Part shown: piece by piece, positions 9,587-18,798 of the stretch | How the letters are laid out: each line of letters opens with the position of its first letter | Numbering within the stretch: position 1 is the stretch's first letter | Assembly: GCA_016208685.1 (NCBI GenBank) | Contig: JACQXM010000006.1 | Span: 62,001 to 126,000, forward strand | Direction of reading: 5' to 3' | DNA from: Planctomycetota bacterium | GTDB taxonomy: Bacteria > Planctomycetota > Phycisphaerae > UBA1845 | DNA length: 64,000 bases | Notes under the pieces: generated by a model | Databases searched by the model: none | The model's input: the letters and a program-made list of their open reading frames with translations, nothing else | Told to the model about the DNA's origin: nothing | Program-made: the position numbers and the translations under genes

Positions 9587-11329
9587 ATGGGGGCCGCGCG
9601 GCAGTGGGTACGAGCCCGCTGGAGACGTACACGGTTGGGTAGATCCGCCACGGAAAGCGCCGTTAAGACAACGCACGTCCTGATGCTCGGTCGCCCCGAG
9701 GCGGGCGAAGAGTTCAGCCGCTGGCTGCAAGCCGGGGCTCATGTCGTCCAGACGGAGACCTTTGACGAGGCGCTGAGGGCGCTGCGTAACGATCCCTTCG
9801 ACGTGGTCGTGTGCTGGGCCGCGGATTTCATCCCCTTCCAGACCGCCCACGTGATGGGCGAGGCCGCCGCCATTCTTGACAGCGTCAACCAGGCGGTCGG
9901 CATCGTGGGCCAGAACGGCGCGCTGGAGTGGGCCAACCCCAAACTGCTCAGCCTGCCGCCGGACGTGCGTGACCGCGTCTGCCAATGTTGCCTGGAGACC
10001 TTCGCCTGGGCGCAGGCGGAGGGCCGGCAGGGCGGGGGGCACATCCGGGGGCGACGCCACAGCTTCACGACGGGCAATAACGAGCACTACGAACTGACGG
10101 CCACCCCGGTCATCGACCTGAACCACCGCATCACCCAGGTAGCGGCCGTCGTCTGGGATGTAACTACGGCGCGCCGGCTTCAGGACAAGATCGACGCCAT
10201 CGACCGTGCCGGGCGCGAGCTGCTGAGCCTGGACGCCGATCAGCTTTCCCGCCTGGATACGGATCAGCGGTTATCGTTGCTGGAGCAGAAAATCCTCCGC
10301 TGCACGAAGGAGCTCCTCCACTTCGACAACTTCGAAATCCGAGTGCTGAACAAGCATACGAACCAATTGGAGCTGGTGCTGGCACACGGCATGCCGGCCA
10401 GCGTACTGGGCGACGACGTGTATGCCACGGCCGAGGGCAGCGGCATCCGCGGATACGTCGCGGCACGCGGGCGGAGCTACATCTGCCCCGACGTGGCCAA
10501 CGACCCGCGCTACATGCCCGGCATCGACAGCGCCCGGTCGTCGCTCACCGTGCCGCTCCTTCTGCATGAGAACGTGGTCGGGGTCGCCAACTTCGAGAGC
10601 ACGCGGCTGGCGGCCTTCAATGAGCATGACCGCCAGTTCGCGGAGATCTTCGCCCGCTACATCGCCCTCGCCCTCCACCTCCTGGAACTCCTGGTAACCG
10701 AACGGCAAACGACGACCGGCCAACTGGGCAGCAACGTCATGGCCGAGATTACCGGGCCCCTCAACGACATCCTGACGGACGTGGAAGGTCTGGTCGAGGA
10801 TTACATCGGGCACGACGACCTGCGGCATCGGCTGCGAAAGATCTCGGAGAATGCGGTGACCATTCGCGACACCATCAAGGAGCTGACCTCGGCCAAACCC
10901 ACGCTGATCGGCGCGCGGGCGGGTTCCGCCCGCCGCCGCGACCCGGTGCTGGAGGGCAAGAAGGTGCTCATCGCCGACGATGAGGACGTCATCCGCGACA
11001 CGGTTCGCGACGTGCTCACGGGCTACGGGTGCGAGGTCAGCACTGCGGTGGACGGAGCCGCGGCGATCGAACTGCTCGCCCACAAGCAGTTCGACCTGGT
11101 GCTCAGCGACATCCGCATGCCGAATAAATCCGGGTACGAAGTGTTCGCGGCGGCGAAAGAGGCCAACCCCGCCACCCCCGTCATCCTCACCACCGGCTTC
11201 GGGTACGACCCCAACCACTCCATCGTCCGCGCCCGCCGCGAGGGGCTGTCCGCCGTGCTTTTCAAACCCTTCAAAGTCGACCAGCTTCTTGACGAAATCC
11301 GCATGGCGCTCAAGTCGGTGAAGGCCTGA
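9587..11329 (+). CDS. PAS-GAF-receiver protein with degenerate histidine-kinase core
   Basis: Cytoplasmic signalling protein of 580 residues. Residues 28-88 look like a pseudo-receiver (HVLMLGRPEAGEEF, FDVVVCWAADF) without a phosphorylatable Asp. A PAS-like domain follows (about 85-200, AILDSVNQAVGIV), then GAF (about 225-370, AEGSGIRGYVAARGRSYICP), then a helical stretch with MAEITGPLNDI where a histidine kinase would have its HExxxPL box, but with no His and no ATPase domain after it. It ends in a complete receiver: DDED near 461, phospho-acceptor Asp508 in LVLSDIRMP, and Lys560. It probably needs a partner kinase. The start is uncertain: ATG 9587 was used, while TTG 9635 and ATG 9682 are in frame. 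Confidence 0.75.
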   Translation: MGAARQWVRARWRRTRLGRSATESAVKTTHVLMLGRPEAGEEFSRWLQAGAHVVQTETFDEALRALRNDPFDVVVCWAADFIPFQTAHVMGEAAAILDSVNQAVGIVGQNGALEWANPKLLSLPPDVRDRVCQCCLETFAWAQAEGRQGGGHIRGRRHSFTTGNNEHYELTATPVIDLNHRITQVAAVVWDVTTARRLQDKIDAIDRAGRELLSLDADQLSRLDTDQRLSLLEQKILRCTKELLHFDNFEIRVLNKHTNQLELVLAHGMPASVLGDDVYATAEGSGIRGYVAARGRSYICPDVANDPRYMPGIDSARSSLTVPLLLHENVVGVANFESTRLAAFNEHDRQFAEIFARYIALALHLLELLVTERQTTTGQLGSNVMAEITGPLNDILTDVEGLVEDYIGHDDLRHRLRKISENAVTIRDTIKELTSAKPTLIGARAGSARRRDPVLEGKKVLIADDEDVIRDTVRDVLTGYGCEVSTAVDGAAAIELLAHKQFDLVLSDIRMPNKSGYEVFAAAKEANPATPVILTTGFGYDPNHSIVRARREGLSAVLFKPFKVDQLLDEIRMALKSVKA

Positions 11330-11432
11330 CCGGCCCCGCCACCGCCACCGGCGGCGCATCCGACAACTCGTTACAAGCTTGCACTGATCCTGACCCCCGG
11401 CGGCGAGTAAACTCTTACGATTCCCGAACCTC

Positions 11433-11441
11433 TGGTACAAT
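11433..11441 (+). promoter_or_regulatory. Extended minus-10 promoter of the Ser/Thr kinase gene
   Basis: TG-G-TACAAT matches the extended minus-10 pattern TGnTATAAT; no good minus-35 box is present, as is common for this class. The predicted start near 11448 leaves a leader of about 50 bases before GTG 11499. Confidence 0.45.
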
Positions 11442-11498
11442 AAACGACCGCGTCCGCGTGTCCGGGCAACGGAGTGTCCCGGGGCAACGACGCTACAG

Positions 11499-13937
11499 GT
11501 GCTAGCACTCGTGCAGCCGATCGCCAATCCGGGAAGCGACCCGCCGTCGCCGGCAACCGCATCGGGAGAGAGCCCGCCGCCCGCTCCGCTGCCCCCCCAT
11601 CGCTTCGTCGATTTCGAGCTCCGGCGCGAAATCGGCCGTGGCGGTATGGGAACGGTCTACGAAGCCTGGCAACAATCGTTGCACCGGCCCGTGGCCCTCA
11701 AGGTGCTCGCCCACCACATCGCCGCCGCGCCGGCCGCGGTGCAGCGCTTCCAGCGCGAGGCGCAGGCCGCCGCCAAACTCAACCACACACACATCACCCC
11801 CATCTTCGCCCAGGGGGCGGAAAACGGCGTGTACTACTACGCCATGGAGCTCGTCGACGGACCCAGCCTTCATGCCATCATCTGCGCGGCGCGCGCCCGC
11901 GTGCGGACCTCGACCGCTGACACCGCGGTCGATCCCGCCGAGACGGTGGCGCTAAGCAGGTCCCGGCACGGTTCGTCCGCGCGCCGCACGGGCTCCAGCT
12001 TCGATGCCCCAGCGTATGACGACCACGACCCGCTGGGCTCCACGGTGTTGCTGTCGGTCGGCAACGACGAGGCGGCGGAACAGGAGCACTACTTGATGGT
12101 GGCGCGGCACATGGCGGCCGTTGCCGACGCCCTCGACTACGCGCACCAGCACGGCGTGATCCACCGCGATATCAAGCCGCACAACCTGCTCCTCGGCCGC
12201 GACGGGCGCATGCGGATCACGGACTTCGGCCTGGCCCGTATTGCGGAACAGCCCGGGGTGACCCTGACCGGCGAATGTGTCGGCTCTCCGCTGTACATGT
12301 CGCCGGAACAGTTCCTCGAAGACCGCGGTTCCACGGACCATCGCACGGACATTTACTCACTCGGCGCGACGATGTACGAATGGCTCACCCTCTCCCCGCC
12401 CTACCCCGGCGACTCACGTGAACGGGTGATGAGCCTCATCCTGCACTCCGAGCCCGCGCCGCTGCGCGAGCGCCGGCCCTCCATCCCCCTGGCCCTGGAA
12501 ACCATCTGTCTGAAGGCCATCGAACGCGATCGCCGCAAGCGTTACCAGTCCGCCTCCGAACTTCGCGACGACCTGCTGCGTTTCCTGGAGCACCGCCCCA
12601 TCCGCGCCCGCCGTGCCGGCGCCGCACAACGTGCCCTCCGGCTGTTCGGACGGCACCAGCTCGCCACACTGGCGATGTTCGCGGCCCTGCTGGCCCTGGG
12701 TTTGACCTGGACCGTGTTCAGCAAGCAGAAGGAGATCAAAACCAAGACCGTCGCCCTGGCGGAAGAGAAGGCCGCCAAGGAGGCAACCGGGGAGTTCGCC
12801 CGGCAGGTCGTGGAATCGCTGCGCGCCGCGACCGATGAATCCGTTTCGCCCGTGGGCGCGCTGGCCAGCGCTGGAGGCGTGATCGCGGCGCTGGGAGTCG
12901 CTGCCAAGACCAAAGGCGCCATCGAGCCGGTACTCGCCATGCTGGAGTCGTTTCTGGCGGAAAGCGAGGAGATCTCCGCGGGTACGCCCAAGCAGATCGC
13001 ACATGGTGCCATACGCGATCTGTACGAAGCCGTGGGTTCGGCTCCCAGCGGCAACGGCGCGGATGAGCTGGCGAGTCTCTTCCTCCAGGCGCGCGAGCTG
13101 CGCGCCACCGATCCGCAAACGGCGCTGTCCCGGATCGACTCCTACCTCTCGCTGCCCACGCGTGATAAGGACTTCGGCGCTCTGACGTTGCGCACGGCGC
13201 TGCACGGCAAGCTGAACCGCTATTCCGAAATGCTGACAGACGCCGAGACGCTTGTCGCTCTGCGCCCCACGGAGCCCGTATCGTATGTCTGGCGCGCCCT
13301 GGGTCGCCTGCTCAGTGACCAGGTGGGTTTGGCGCTTCTGGATCTCGACGAGGCCGCGCGCTTCGGGACGTTGCCCCAGTGGTGCTACGTGCTGCGCGGG
13401 CTGGCGCTCATGCAGATGGGGCAGCCGGGCGAGGCACTGCTGTATTTCGATAGAGCCCTCGCCGCGGCGCCCGATTTGGGCGTGGCGTGGATCGCCCGTG
13501 CCGCCGCGAACGCCGCGTCGAACCACATCGACCGCGCCCTGGAAGATGTGGGCCGGGCCATTGCTCTGCAGCCGGGCAACGGTAGGGCGCATATCGTGCG
13601 CGCGCTGTACCACGCCGCCACCGCCAACTTCGCCGCGGCGGACGAGGATTTTGGTCGGGCCATCGCGCTGCTCGGCCCCACGCCGTCGCTGGAGATTCTT
13701 CGGATGTTGGCGCGGTCGGCCCAGGAACACGGCGTCGGGGCCACCGCCGGTCAAGCGGATGCCGCGTTCGGACCACCCGCGCCGACGGACGGCGGCCCCC
13801 CGCCCACCAATACGCTCACCGGCGAGCGAGTGCAGGAGTGGTTCTCGCGCCATGTCTGGCCGCGGTCGCCGGAGCCCGCGGGAACGGGCAGTGCTTCGCC
13901 GTCGCTACAGCCCACGGACGGTCGCAGGCGTCCTTAG
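11499..13937 (+). CDS. Membrane Ser/Thr protein kinase with periplasmic TPR region
   Basis: Hanks-type kinase of 812 residues. The Gly loop IGRGGMGTVYEA begins at residue 45, the VALK lysine is residue 68, HRDIKPHN carries catalytic Asp224, and DFGLAR starts at Asp242. An unusual low-complexity insert of about 70 residues (roughly 127-195, Arg/Ser/Asp-rich) separates the N lobe from the catalytic loop. One membrane span (LATLAMFAALLALGLTWTVF, about 388-407) is followed by a helical stretch and TPR-like repeats (about 500-760), predicted to be periplasmic. Membrane kinases of this layout are abundant in planctomycetes. It lies 0.9 kb upstream of the tss genes, and kinases such as PpkA control type VI secretion elsewhere, but a link here is only inferred. 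GTG 11499 is the chosen start; GTG 11511 is also possible. Confidence 0.88.
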   Translation: MLALVQPIANPGSDPPSPATASGESPPPAPLPPHRFVDFELRREIGRGGMGTVYEAWQQSLHRPVALKVLAHHIAAAPAAVQRFQREAQAAAKLNHTHITPIFAQGAENGVYYYAMELVDGPSLHAIICAARARVRTSTADTAVDPAETVALSRSRHGSSARRTGSSFDAPAYDDHDPLGSTVLLSVGNDEAAEQEHYLMVARHMAAVADALDYAHQHGVIHRDIKPHNLLLGRDGRMRITDFGLARIAEQPGVTLTGECVGSPLYMSPEQFLEDRGSTDHRTDIYSLGATMYEWLTLSPPYPGDSRERVMSLILHSEPAPLRERRPSIPLALETICLKAIERDRRKRYQSASELRDDLLRFLEHRPIRARRAGAAQRALRLFGRHQLATLAMFAALLALGLTWTVFSKQKEIKTKTVALAEEKAAKEATGEFARQVVESLRAATDESVSPVGALASAGGVIAALGVAAKTKGAIEPVLAMLESFLAESEEISAGTPKQIAHGAIRDLYEAVGSAPSGNGADELASLFLQARELRATDPQTALSRIDSYLSLPTRDKDFGALTLRTALHGKLNRYSEMLTDAETLVALRPTEPVSYVWRALGRLLSDQVGLALLDLDEAARFGTLPQWCYVLRGLALMQMGQPGEALLYFDRALAAAPDLGVAWIARAAANAASNHIDRALEDVGRAIALQPGNGRAHIVRALYHAATANFAAADEDFGRAIALLGPTPSLEILRMLARSAQEHGVGATAGQADAAFGPPAPTDGGPPPTNTLTGERVQEWFSRHVWPRSPEPAGTGSASPSLQPTDGRRRP

Positions 13938-13961
13938 TGCAGGGTCTCGCAAACACCTAAC

Positions 13962-13976
13962 GCGGCCTTCGGCCGC
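13962..13976 (+). terminator. Short GC hairpin after the kinase gene
   Basis: GCGGCC-TTC-GGCCGC forms a perfect 6-bp stem 24 bases after the kinase stop. There is no T-tract, so it would be a poor intrinsic terminator; it may only stabilise the mRNA 3' end. The rest of 13938-14142 holds nothing recognisable. Confidence 0.3.
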
Positions 13977-14142
13977 AACCCAAGGCCGCGAATGTCGAAT
14001 GGCGAATGCAGCGTAGCGAAGTCCACCTGCCGCGTTCCGTTTCGGCTTCAGCGCAACGAGACGCGCGCAGGCTGCGCGCAGGTTGCGTCGGAAGATACTC
14101 ACCGTATGTGAATCACTCTCTCGGCGGGCTTTCGGCTGTTGT

Positions 14143-14182
14143 GGGGCCGCGCGGGCTGAAGCCCGCGGCTCGGTACGGTTCG
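14143..14182 (+). repeat. Dispersed 40-base hairpin repeat, copy 1
   Basis: Contains GCGGGCT-GA-AGCCCGC followed by GGCTCGGTACGGTTCG. It matches the element at 24433-24473 except for one inserted base and one substitution. The unrelated DNA on either side shows it is a discrete dispersed element. It lies between the kinase and arfB genes. Confidence 0.7.
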
Positions 14183-14295
14183 ATGTCAATGCGGCACTAC
14201 ACGGGCAACCCGCGGCAGAACTCGTGGCATGGGCATCCAGCCCACGGAGCCCGGAACCCGGGGAAGGTAGCCGAATCGTGAAACACGAGAACCCG

Positions 14296-14721
14296 ATGCC
14301 AACTCGAACCGAGCTCCGCGAGCGCGCCGGCGCCAAGCCATTCACTTTTGTTTTCTCGCGCAGCGGCGGGCCCGGCGGACAGAACGTCAACAAGGTCAGT
14401 ACGCGCGTCACACTTCTGTTCGACCTCCTGCGTTGCCGTTGGCTCACGCCGGCCGAGAAGGACCGGGTGGCGGCGCGGCTTCGCACGCGCCTGACCGCGG
14501 AGGGCTGCGTTCAGATCGTCAGCAGCCGGCACCGCACCCAGGCCGCCAACCGCGCGGCCGCCGTCGAGCGGTTCTTCGAACTTCTGGAAGCCGCTCTGGA
14601 GCAGCCCAGGACCCGCCGCCCCACGCGCCCGACGAAGTCGTCCGTCCGTCGCCGGCTGGCGGAGAAACGAACCGTAAGCGAACGCAAACGCCTTCGTTCG
14701 GGCGCCGGCCGGGAGGACTGA
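14296..14721 (+). CDS. arfB: Alternative ribosome-rescue factor ArfB (peptidyl-tRNA hydrolase)
   Basis: Rescues stalled ribosomes by hydrolysing peptidyl-tRNA in the P site. From ATG 14296 it has 141 residues, against 140 in Escherichia coli ArfB. The catalytic GGQ is at residues 27-29 inside SGGPGGQNVNKVSTRV, almost the same distance from the start as in E. coli. The basic tail TRPTKSSVRRRLAEKR, which enters the empty mRNA channel in the known structure, is present. GTG 14278 is an in-frame alternative adding six residues. No other release-factor domain is present, which separates it from RF1/RF2. Confidence 0.93.
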   Translation: MPTRTELRERAGAKPFTFVFSRSGGPGGQNVNKVSTRVTLLFDLLRCRWLTPAEKDRVAARLRTRLTAEGCVQIVSSRHRTQAANRAAAVERFFELLEAALEQPRTRRPTRPTKSSVRRRLAEKRTVSERKRLRSGAGRED

Positions 14722-14811
14722 CACCTGCCGGACATGGCGCGTCCCCAACGAACCCTGAAACTCGGCGTCCTCCTCCGCCCTCGGAGCGATTGACGCCTGC
14801 CCGCCATGGCG
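14719..14811 (+). repeat. 21-base imperfect direct repeat upstream of tssA
   Basis: Two copies of TGACxCCTGCCxGxCATGGCG at 14719-14739 and 14791-14811 match at 18 of 21 positions and start 72 bases apart, in the arfB-tssA gap. The spacing is close to seven helical turns, which would put both on one face of the DNA. They may be regulator sites for the tss genes or remnants of a duplication. TTGACG at 14790-14795 overlaps the second copy, but no good minus-10 box follows. Confidence 0.4.
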
Positions 14812-14872
14812 TCACACTACCTTGGTTCGAGCTGGTGTAGTACGTTCCCCACGGCAACTTTGGGCCGACGAT

Positions 14873-16438
14873 ATGCCTGCATTCGACGAAGCCCCGGTCA
14901 TCGAGCTGGGCAAGCGCCCCATCAGCGGCTCGGCCCCCTGCGGCGTCGACGCCGGCGACGACCCGCAATACATCAACGTCCAGGCCGAGCTCTCCAAGAT
15001 GGACCGCATCGAGAGCGAACCGCCCGACTGGTACGTCGTGGAGCAAGACGCCACGGCCCTGCTGACGTCGAAGTCCAAGGACGTCGAAGTCGCGGCGGCG
15101 CTGGGCCTTGCGCTTTTCAAGCGCTACTCCTACGCCGGCCTGTCCGCGGCGCTGGGGCTGATGAATGAGCTGGTGAACAACTTCTGGGACGGGTTGTTCC
15201 CGGAGCGCCCGCGGCGGCGGAAGTCGCGCGTCGAGTCGTTAGCCGACCGTTTCACGGACCAGGGGTGGTTCCGCGAGAACCAACCCAAGGGCGACGATTT
15301 CGACCTCCTCGACGAGTGCATCAAACGTGCTGATACCCTGAAGGCCTCCTTCGCCGCCAAACTGCCTGACGAACCGCTCGAGTTCGATAAGTTCGTCCGC
15401 GGACTCAAAGAGCACGCCGGCAAGCGCCCGAAGGCGGCGGCGCCGGCGGGCGGCGAGGCCGCAGCCCCCGCCGACCCGGGCGCCGCCCCGGCAGCCGGCG
15501 GAGCGGCGTTCGTCGCCGGCGCCCCGGCCGACGTCGGCTCCGCCGTCAACGCCATGCTCTCCGCGGCGACCTTCGTGCGCAAGGCCGACCCCACGGATCC
15601 CATCCCTTACGCTGTGGTGCGTATCGTCAAATGGGCCAAGATCGTCCTACCCGCCTCGGATGCCGGGAAGTTCCAGATTCCTCCGCCGGAAAACTCGGTG
15701 GTCGAGGCCTTGGCCCACCAGCAGGCGAACGGGCTATGGGAGAACCTGCTGAAGAACGCGGAAGCGGCGTTTCGTTCCAGCGATCCGCTCTGGCTCGACG
15801 TGCAGCGGTACGTATGCGCGGCGATGGCGGGGCTGGGCGCTCCGTACGAGAAAGCCCGCGCCGCGGTGGTGGGGGTCACCGGAGCCCTGGTCCAACGACT
15901 GGGCAGCGGTTTGTACGAGCTGAAGTTCAAGACCGGCGTGCCGCTTTGCAGCGGTGAAACCAGGATGTGGATCGAAGCCGAGGTCGCGCCCGCCAGGGGC
16001 GGCGGGGCTGGCGGCGCGGGCATGAGCAACGGGCGGCTACAGGAGGCCGCGGACAAGGCACGGCAGTTGGCCGGCACCGGGAAGCTCAAAGAGGCGCTCA
16101 AGGAGCTTCAGGACGGCCTGCTCGGCTGCCCGCAGCGGCGCGACCGGCTGCTCTGGCGGCTACGGATCGCCCAGCTTTGTTGCGACGCCCAGCGGCTGCA
16201 ACTGGCTTCCCCTTTGCTGGAAGAATGTTATGATGAGATTCGGCGTTACCATATAGACGAGTGGGAGCCCGCGCTGGCCGTGGAGGTGGCGCAGACGCTG
16301 TACCGCTGCCGCAAATCGCTGACCGCGGGCGAGAAGGCGCCTTCGCCGGAGGCGATGCAGCGGGTGCGCGAGTCGTACGCCTGGCTGTGCCAGCTCGATC
16401 CCCTGGCGGCGCTGGCCGCGGAGCCGTCCGGCGCCTAG
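14873..16438 (+). CDS. tssA: Type VI secretion protein TssA (ImpA family)
   Basis: TssA proteins cap or prime the growing sheath on the baseplate. From ATG 14873 it has 521 residues. The N-terminal ImpA_N domain is clear: GKRPISGSAPCGVDAGDDP near residue 11, WYVVEQDATALLTSKSKD, GLALFKRYSYAGLSAALGL, and NNFWDGLFPERPRRRKSR near 103. An Ala/Pro linker (about 188-220) is followed by a helical C-terminal region ending in a short TPR-like segment (RLQEAADKARQLAGTGKLKE). A longer frame opens at 14822 but its extra codons look non-coding. It is the first gene of the tss block; the 173-base gap to tssB holds a hairpin repeat. Confidence 0.88.
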   Translation: MPAFDEAPVIELGKRPISGSAPCGVDAGDDPQYINVQAELSKMDRIESEPPDWYVVEQDATALLTSKSKDVEVAAALGLALFKRYSYAGLSAALGLMNELVNNFWDGLFPERPRRRKSRVESLADRFTDQGWFRENQPKGDDFDLLDECIKRADTLKASFAAKLPDEPLEFDKFVRGLKEHAGKRPKAAAPAGGEAAAPADPGAAPAAGGAAFVAGAPADVGSAVNAMLSAATFVRKADPTDPIPYAVVRIVKWAKIVLPASDAGKFQIPPPENSVVEALAHQQANGLWENLLKNAEAAFRSSDPLWLDVQRYVCAAMAGLGAPYEKARAAVVGVTGALVQRLGSGLYELKFKTGVPLCSGETRMWIEAEVAPARGGGAGGAGMSNGRLQEAADKARQLAGTGKLKEALKELQDGLLGCPQRRDRLLWRLRIAQLCCDAQRLQLASPLLEECYDEIRRYHIDEWEPALAVEVAQTLYRCRKSLTAGEKAPSPEAMQRVRESYAWLCQLDPLAALAAEPSGA

Positions 16439-16533
16439 GGGCGCCGCGCGTGGCCGCCGCGCCTTGCCCCTGCTTCTGCGGCCAGGCGGCGCAACCGTCA
16501 GAAGAGGAAGAACGCTTTTGCTGCCGGAAGGAC

Positions 16534-16560
16534 GACAGGCTCGAAAGCCTGTCCCACAGC
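16534..16560 (-). repeat. Covarying hairpin repeat, minus orientation, before tssB
   Basis: GACAGGCT-CGAA-AGCCTGTC (perfect 8-bp stem, 16534-16553) followed by CCACAGC. Read on the minus strand it begins GCTGTGGGACAGGCTTTC and matches the copy at 18799-18825 with compensating stem changes. A second perfect hairpin, CCCACGG-ACG-CCGTGGG, follows at 16570-16586. Confidence 0.65.
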
Positions 16561-16611
16561 GGAGCTTGTCCCACGGACGCCGTGGGTAAGTGACTCGAAG
16601 GAGTCCGATTT

Positions 16612-17109
16612 ATGGCTAAAGGACCGTCCAAGGCCCGCGAGTCGCGGGTGAACATCGTCATCTCCGATCGCCTGCGCGGCGGCGCGGAGCCGGAGCTGCC
16701 CTTCCGGCTGCTGGTGATGGGCGACTACACGCTCAAGGCCGACAAGCGGCCCATCGAGGAGCGCCGGCCGTTGGACATCAACAAGTCCAACTTCGACGCC
16801 GTGATGCAGAGCTTCAACCTCTCCCTGGAACTCTCCGTGCCCGATCGCATCTCGGGACAGGGCGAGATGCCGGTCAACCTGCGTTTCGGCACGCTCAAGG
16901 ATTTCCGTCCCGAGTCCATCGCGCGGCAGGTCCCGCAGCTTAAGAACCTGCTGGAGCTCCGCGAGGCGATGAAGGCGCTGCGGCCCAAGCTGGGCGACAA
17001 GGCGGCGCAGCAGGAGCTTCTGGGGGCCATCAAGGACCCCAACGTTCGCAACCAGATTCTCTCGATGATCTCCGGCGGCAGCGGCGGCGACGCCCCCCCG
17101 GCCTCCTAA
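16612..17109 (+). CDS. tssB: Type VI secretion sheath protein TssB (VipA)
   Basis: Small sheath subunit that assembles with TssC into the contractile tail sheath. It has 165 residues, the usual length. Family features are DRLRGGAEPELPFRLLVMGD (residues 20-39), PIEERRPLDINKSNFDAVM near 46, LRFGTLKDFRPE near 86 and the helix PQLKNLLELREAMKALR near 106. A good ribosome-binding site (AAGGAG) lies about 10 bases before ATG 16612. tssC follows after 67 bases. Confidence 0.95.
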   Translation: MAKGPSKARESRVNIVISDRLRGGAEPELPFRLLVMGDYTLKADKRPIEERRPLDINKSNFDAVMQSFNLSLELSVPDRISGQGEMPVNLRFGTLKDFRPESIARQVPQLKNLLELREAMKALRPKLGDKAAQQELLGAIKDPNVRNQILSMISGGSGGDAPPAS

Positions 17110-17176
17110 GTAAACGGTGATGAACGAATGAGTCGGCGGACCTTCGCGCCGCCACCCCTATTGGAGAACGACGATC

Positions 17177-18658
17177 ATGGCAGAACAACCTCAGGCGGCC
17201 CCCGGGGCGCAGGCGTCCGAAACCAGCGCCGTTGACTCGCTCATCGACAGTTGGGACCTGGACAACGAATACCGCGACCTGTACCGCAAGGGCATCGCCG
17301 GCATCGTGCAGAAGGCCTCCGGCCTGGACCTCAACCGGCTCACGATCAACAAGCAGGTCGTGGACGATTTCATCGCCGAGATCGACCAGCAGATCAGCGC
17401 CCAGGTCAACGAGATTCTGCACGACAAGGAGTTGCAGAAACTCGAATCCGCGTGGCGCAGCCTCTGGTACCTGGTGGACAACACCGAGTTCCGGCAGAAC
17501 ATCCGCATCGAGGTGCTCAACGCCTCCAAGGAGGACCTGCTGGAGGACTTCCAGGATTGCAAGGATTGGCAGAAATCCGGCCTGTTCAAGAGCGTCTACC
17601 GCGACCAGTACAACACCTTCGGCGGCAACCCCTACGGCCTGATGGTTTCGAACTACTCCTTCGACAACCGCAATCCCGACGTGGAGCTGCTTTCGGAAAT
17701 CGCGCGAGTCGCCGCGGTCGCCAAGTGCCCCTTCCTGGGCGGCGCCAGCTCCACCATGTTCGGCAAGAAGGAGGAGTCTTTCACCGGCCTGCCCAAGATG
17801 GCGGAGATGTACGAGATCTTCGAGCAGCCGCAGTACATCAAGTGGAACGCCTTCCGCGAGTCCGATGACGCCCGCTACGTGGGGCTGTGCATGCCGCGCT
17901 TCCTGCTCCGCAAGCCCTACACCATTGAGGACCAGGACGTCAAGGACTTCACCTTCCAGGAGGATGTGCGTACGGAAACGCACGACCGGTACATGTGGGG
18001 CAACGCCTCCTTCGCCATGGCCGGGCGCATGACCGAGAGCTTCGCCAACTTCGGCTGGTACAACGCCATCGTCGGACCCAACAGCGGCGGCACGGTGCCC
18101 AACCTGCCCCTGCACCAGTACCAGGCCACCGGGCAGTACCACACCAAGATCCCCACGGAAACGCTGATCTCCGAAGACATGGACGTGGACCTGTGCAACT
18201 TCGGGTTCATTCCGCTGGTGATGCGCAAGGGCAGCGACAACGCGGCCTTCTTCGACGCTCCGTCCGCCAAGCGCGTGGGCAAATTCCCGGACACGGCGCA
18301 GGGCAAGGAGGACGAAACCCGGGCCCGCCTGGGCATGTCCCTGCCTTACCTGATGATCTCCTGCCGCATCGCCCATTACCTCAAGGTGATCTGGCGCGAG
18401 AACATGGGCCGGGTGATGGACGCGGAGAAGATGGTGAACGAGATCAACACCTGGCTCAAGCAGTTCTGCCGCACCGGCACCATGGACGATAAGCTGACGG
18501 CCAAGTATCCGCTGAAGGAGATTCAGGTGACCGCCCAGCCGGTACCCGGCAAGCCCGGCCTGTTTAAGTCCGAGATTCAGATGATCCCGCACTTCAAGCT
18601 CAAGGGCGTGGAAATCGAGCTGTCGATGGTGGGGCAGTTCGACCCGCCGCCGGCTTGA
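17177..18658 (+). CDS. tssC: Type VI secretion sheath protein TssC (VipB)
   Basis: Large sheath subunit, 493 residues, standard for the family. Motifs include ESAWRSLWYLVDNTEF near residue 94, EVLNASKEDLLEDF, NTFGGNPYGLMVSNYSFDN near 150, PFLGGASSTMFG near 189, ARYVGLCMPRFLLRKPY near 234 and RIAHYLKVIWRENMGR near 396. TssC forms the sheath body with TssB and carries the handle domain. GGAG lies about 11 bases upstream of ATG 17177. Tandem tssB-tssC order is the hallmark of type VI clusters; in many clusters hcp follows tssC directly, but here it does not. Confidence 0.96.
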   Translation: MAEQPQAAPGAQASETSAVDSLIDSWDLDNEYRDLYRKGIAGIVQKASGLDLNRLTINKQVVDDFIAEIDQQISAQVNEILHDKELQKLESAWRSLWYLVDNTEFRQNIRIEVLNASKEDLLEDFQDCKDWQKSGLFKSVYRDQYNTFGGNPYGLMVSNYSFDNRNPDVELLSEIARVAAVAKCPFLGGASSTMFGKKEESFTGLPKMAEMYEIFEQPQYIKWNAFRESDDARYVGLCMPRFLLRKPYTIEDQDVKDFTFQEDVRTETHDRYMWGNASFAMAGRMTESFANFGWYNAIVGPNSGGTVPNLPLHQYQATGQYHTKIPTETLISEDMDVDLCNFGFIPLVMRKGSDNAAFFDAPSAKRVGKFPDTAQGKEDETRARLGMSLPYLMISCRIAHYLKVIWRENMGRVMDAEKMVNEINTWLKQFCRTGTMDDKLTAKYPLKEIQVTAQPVPGKPGLFKSEIQMIPHFKLKGVEIELSMVGQFDPPPA

Positions 18659-18798
18659 TGGCGGGGGGTGCGAGCGCGACTCACGGTCGACGGCGCCAGT
18701 GCGGCTGACGGAGAGTGCCGAATCAGAGATTCTGAATCGGGAATCCCTGATCCGGTTGTGCCGCGCCGTCGACCCGGCCGCCGCTGTAGCACTCCGGC

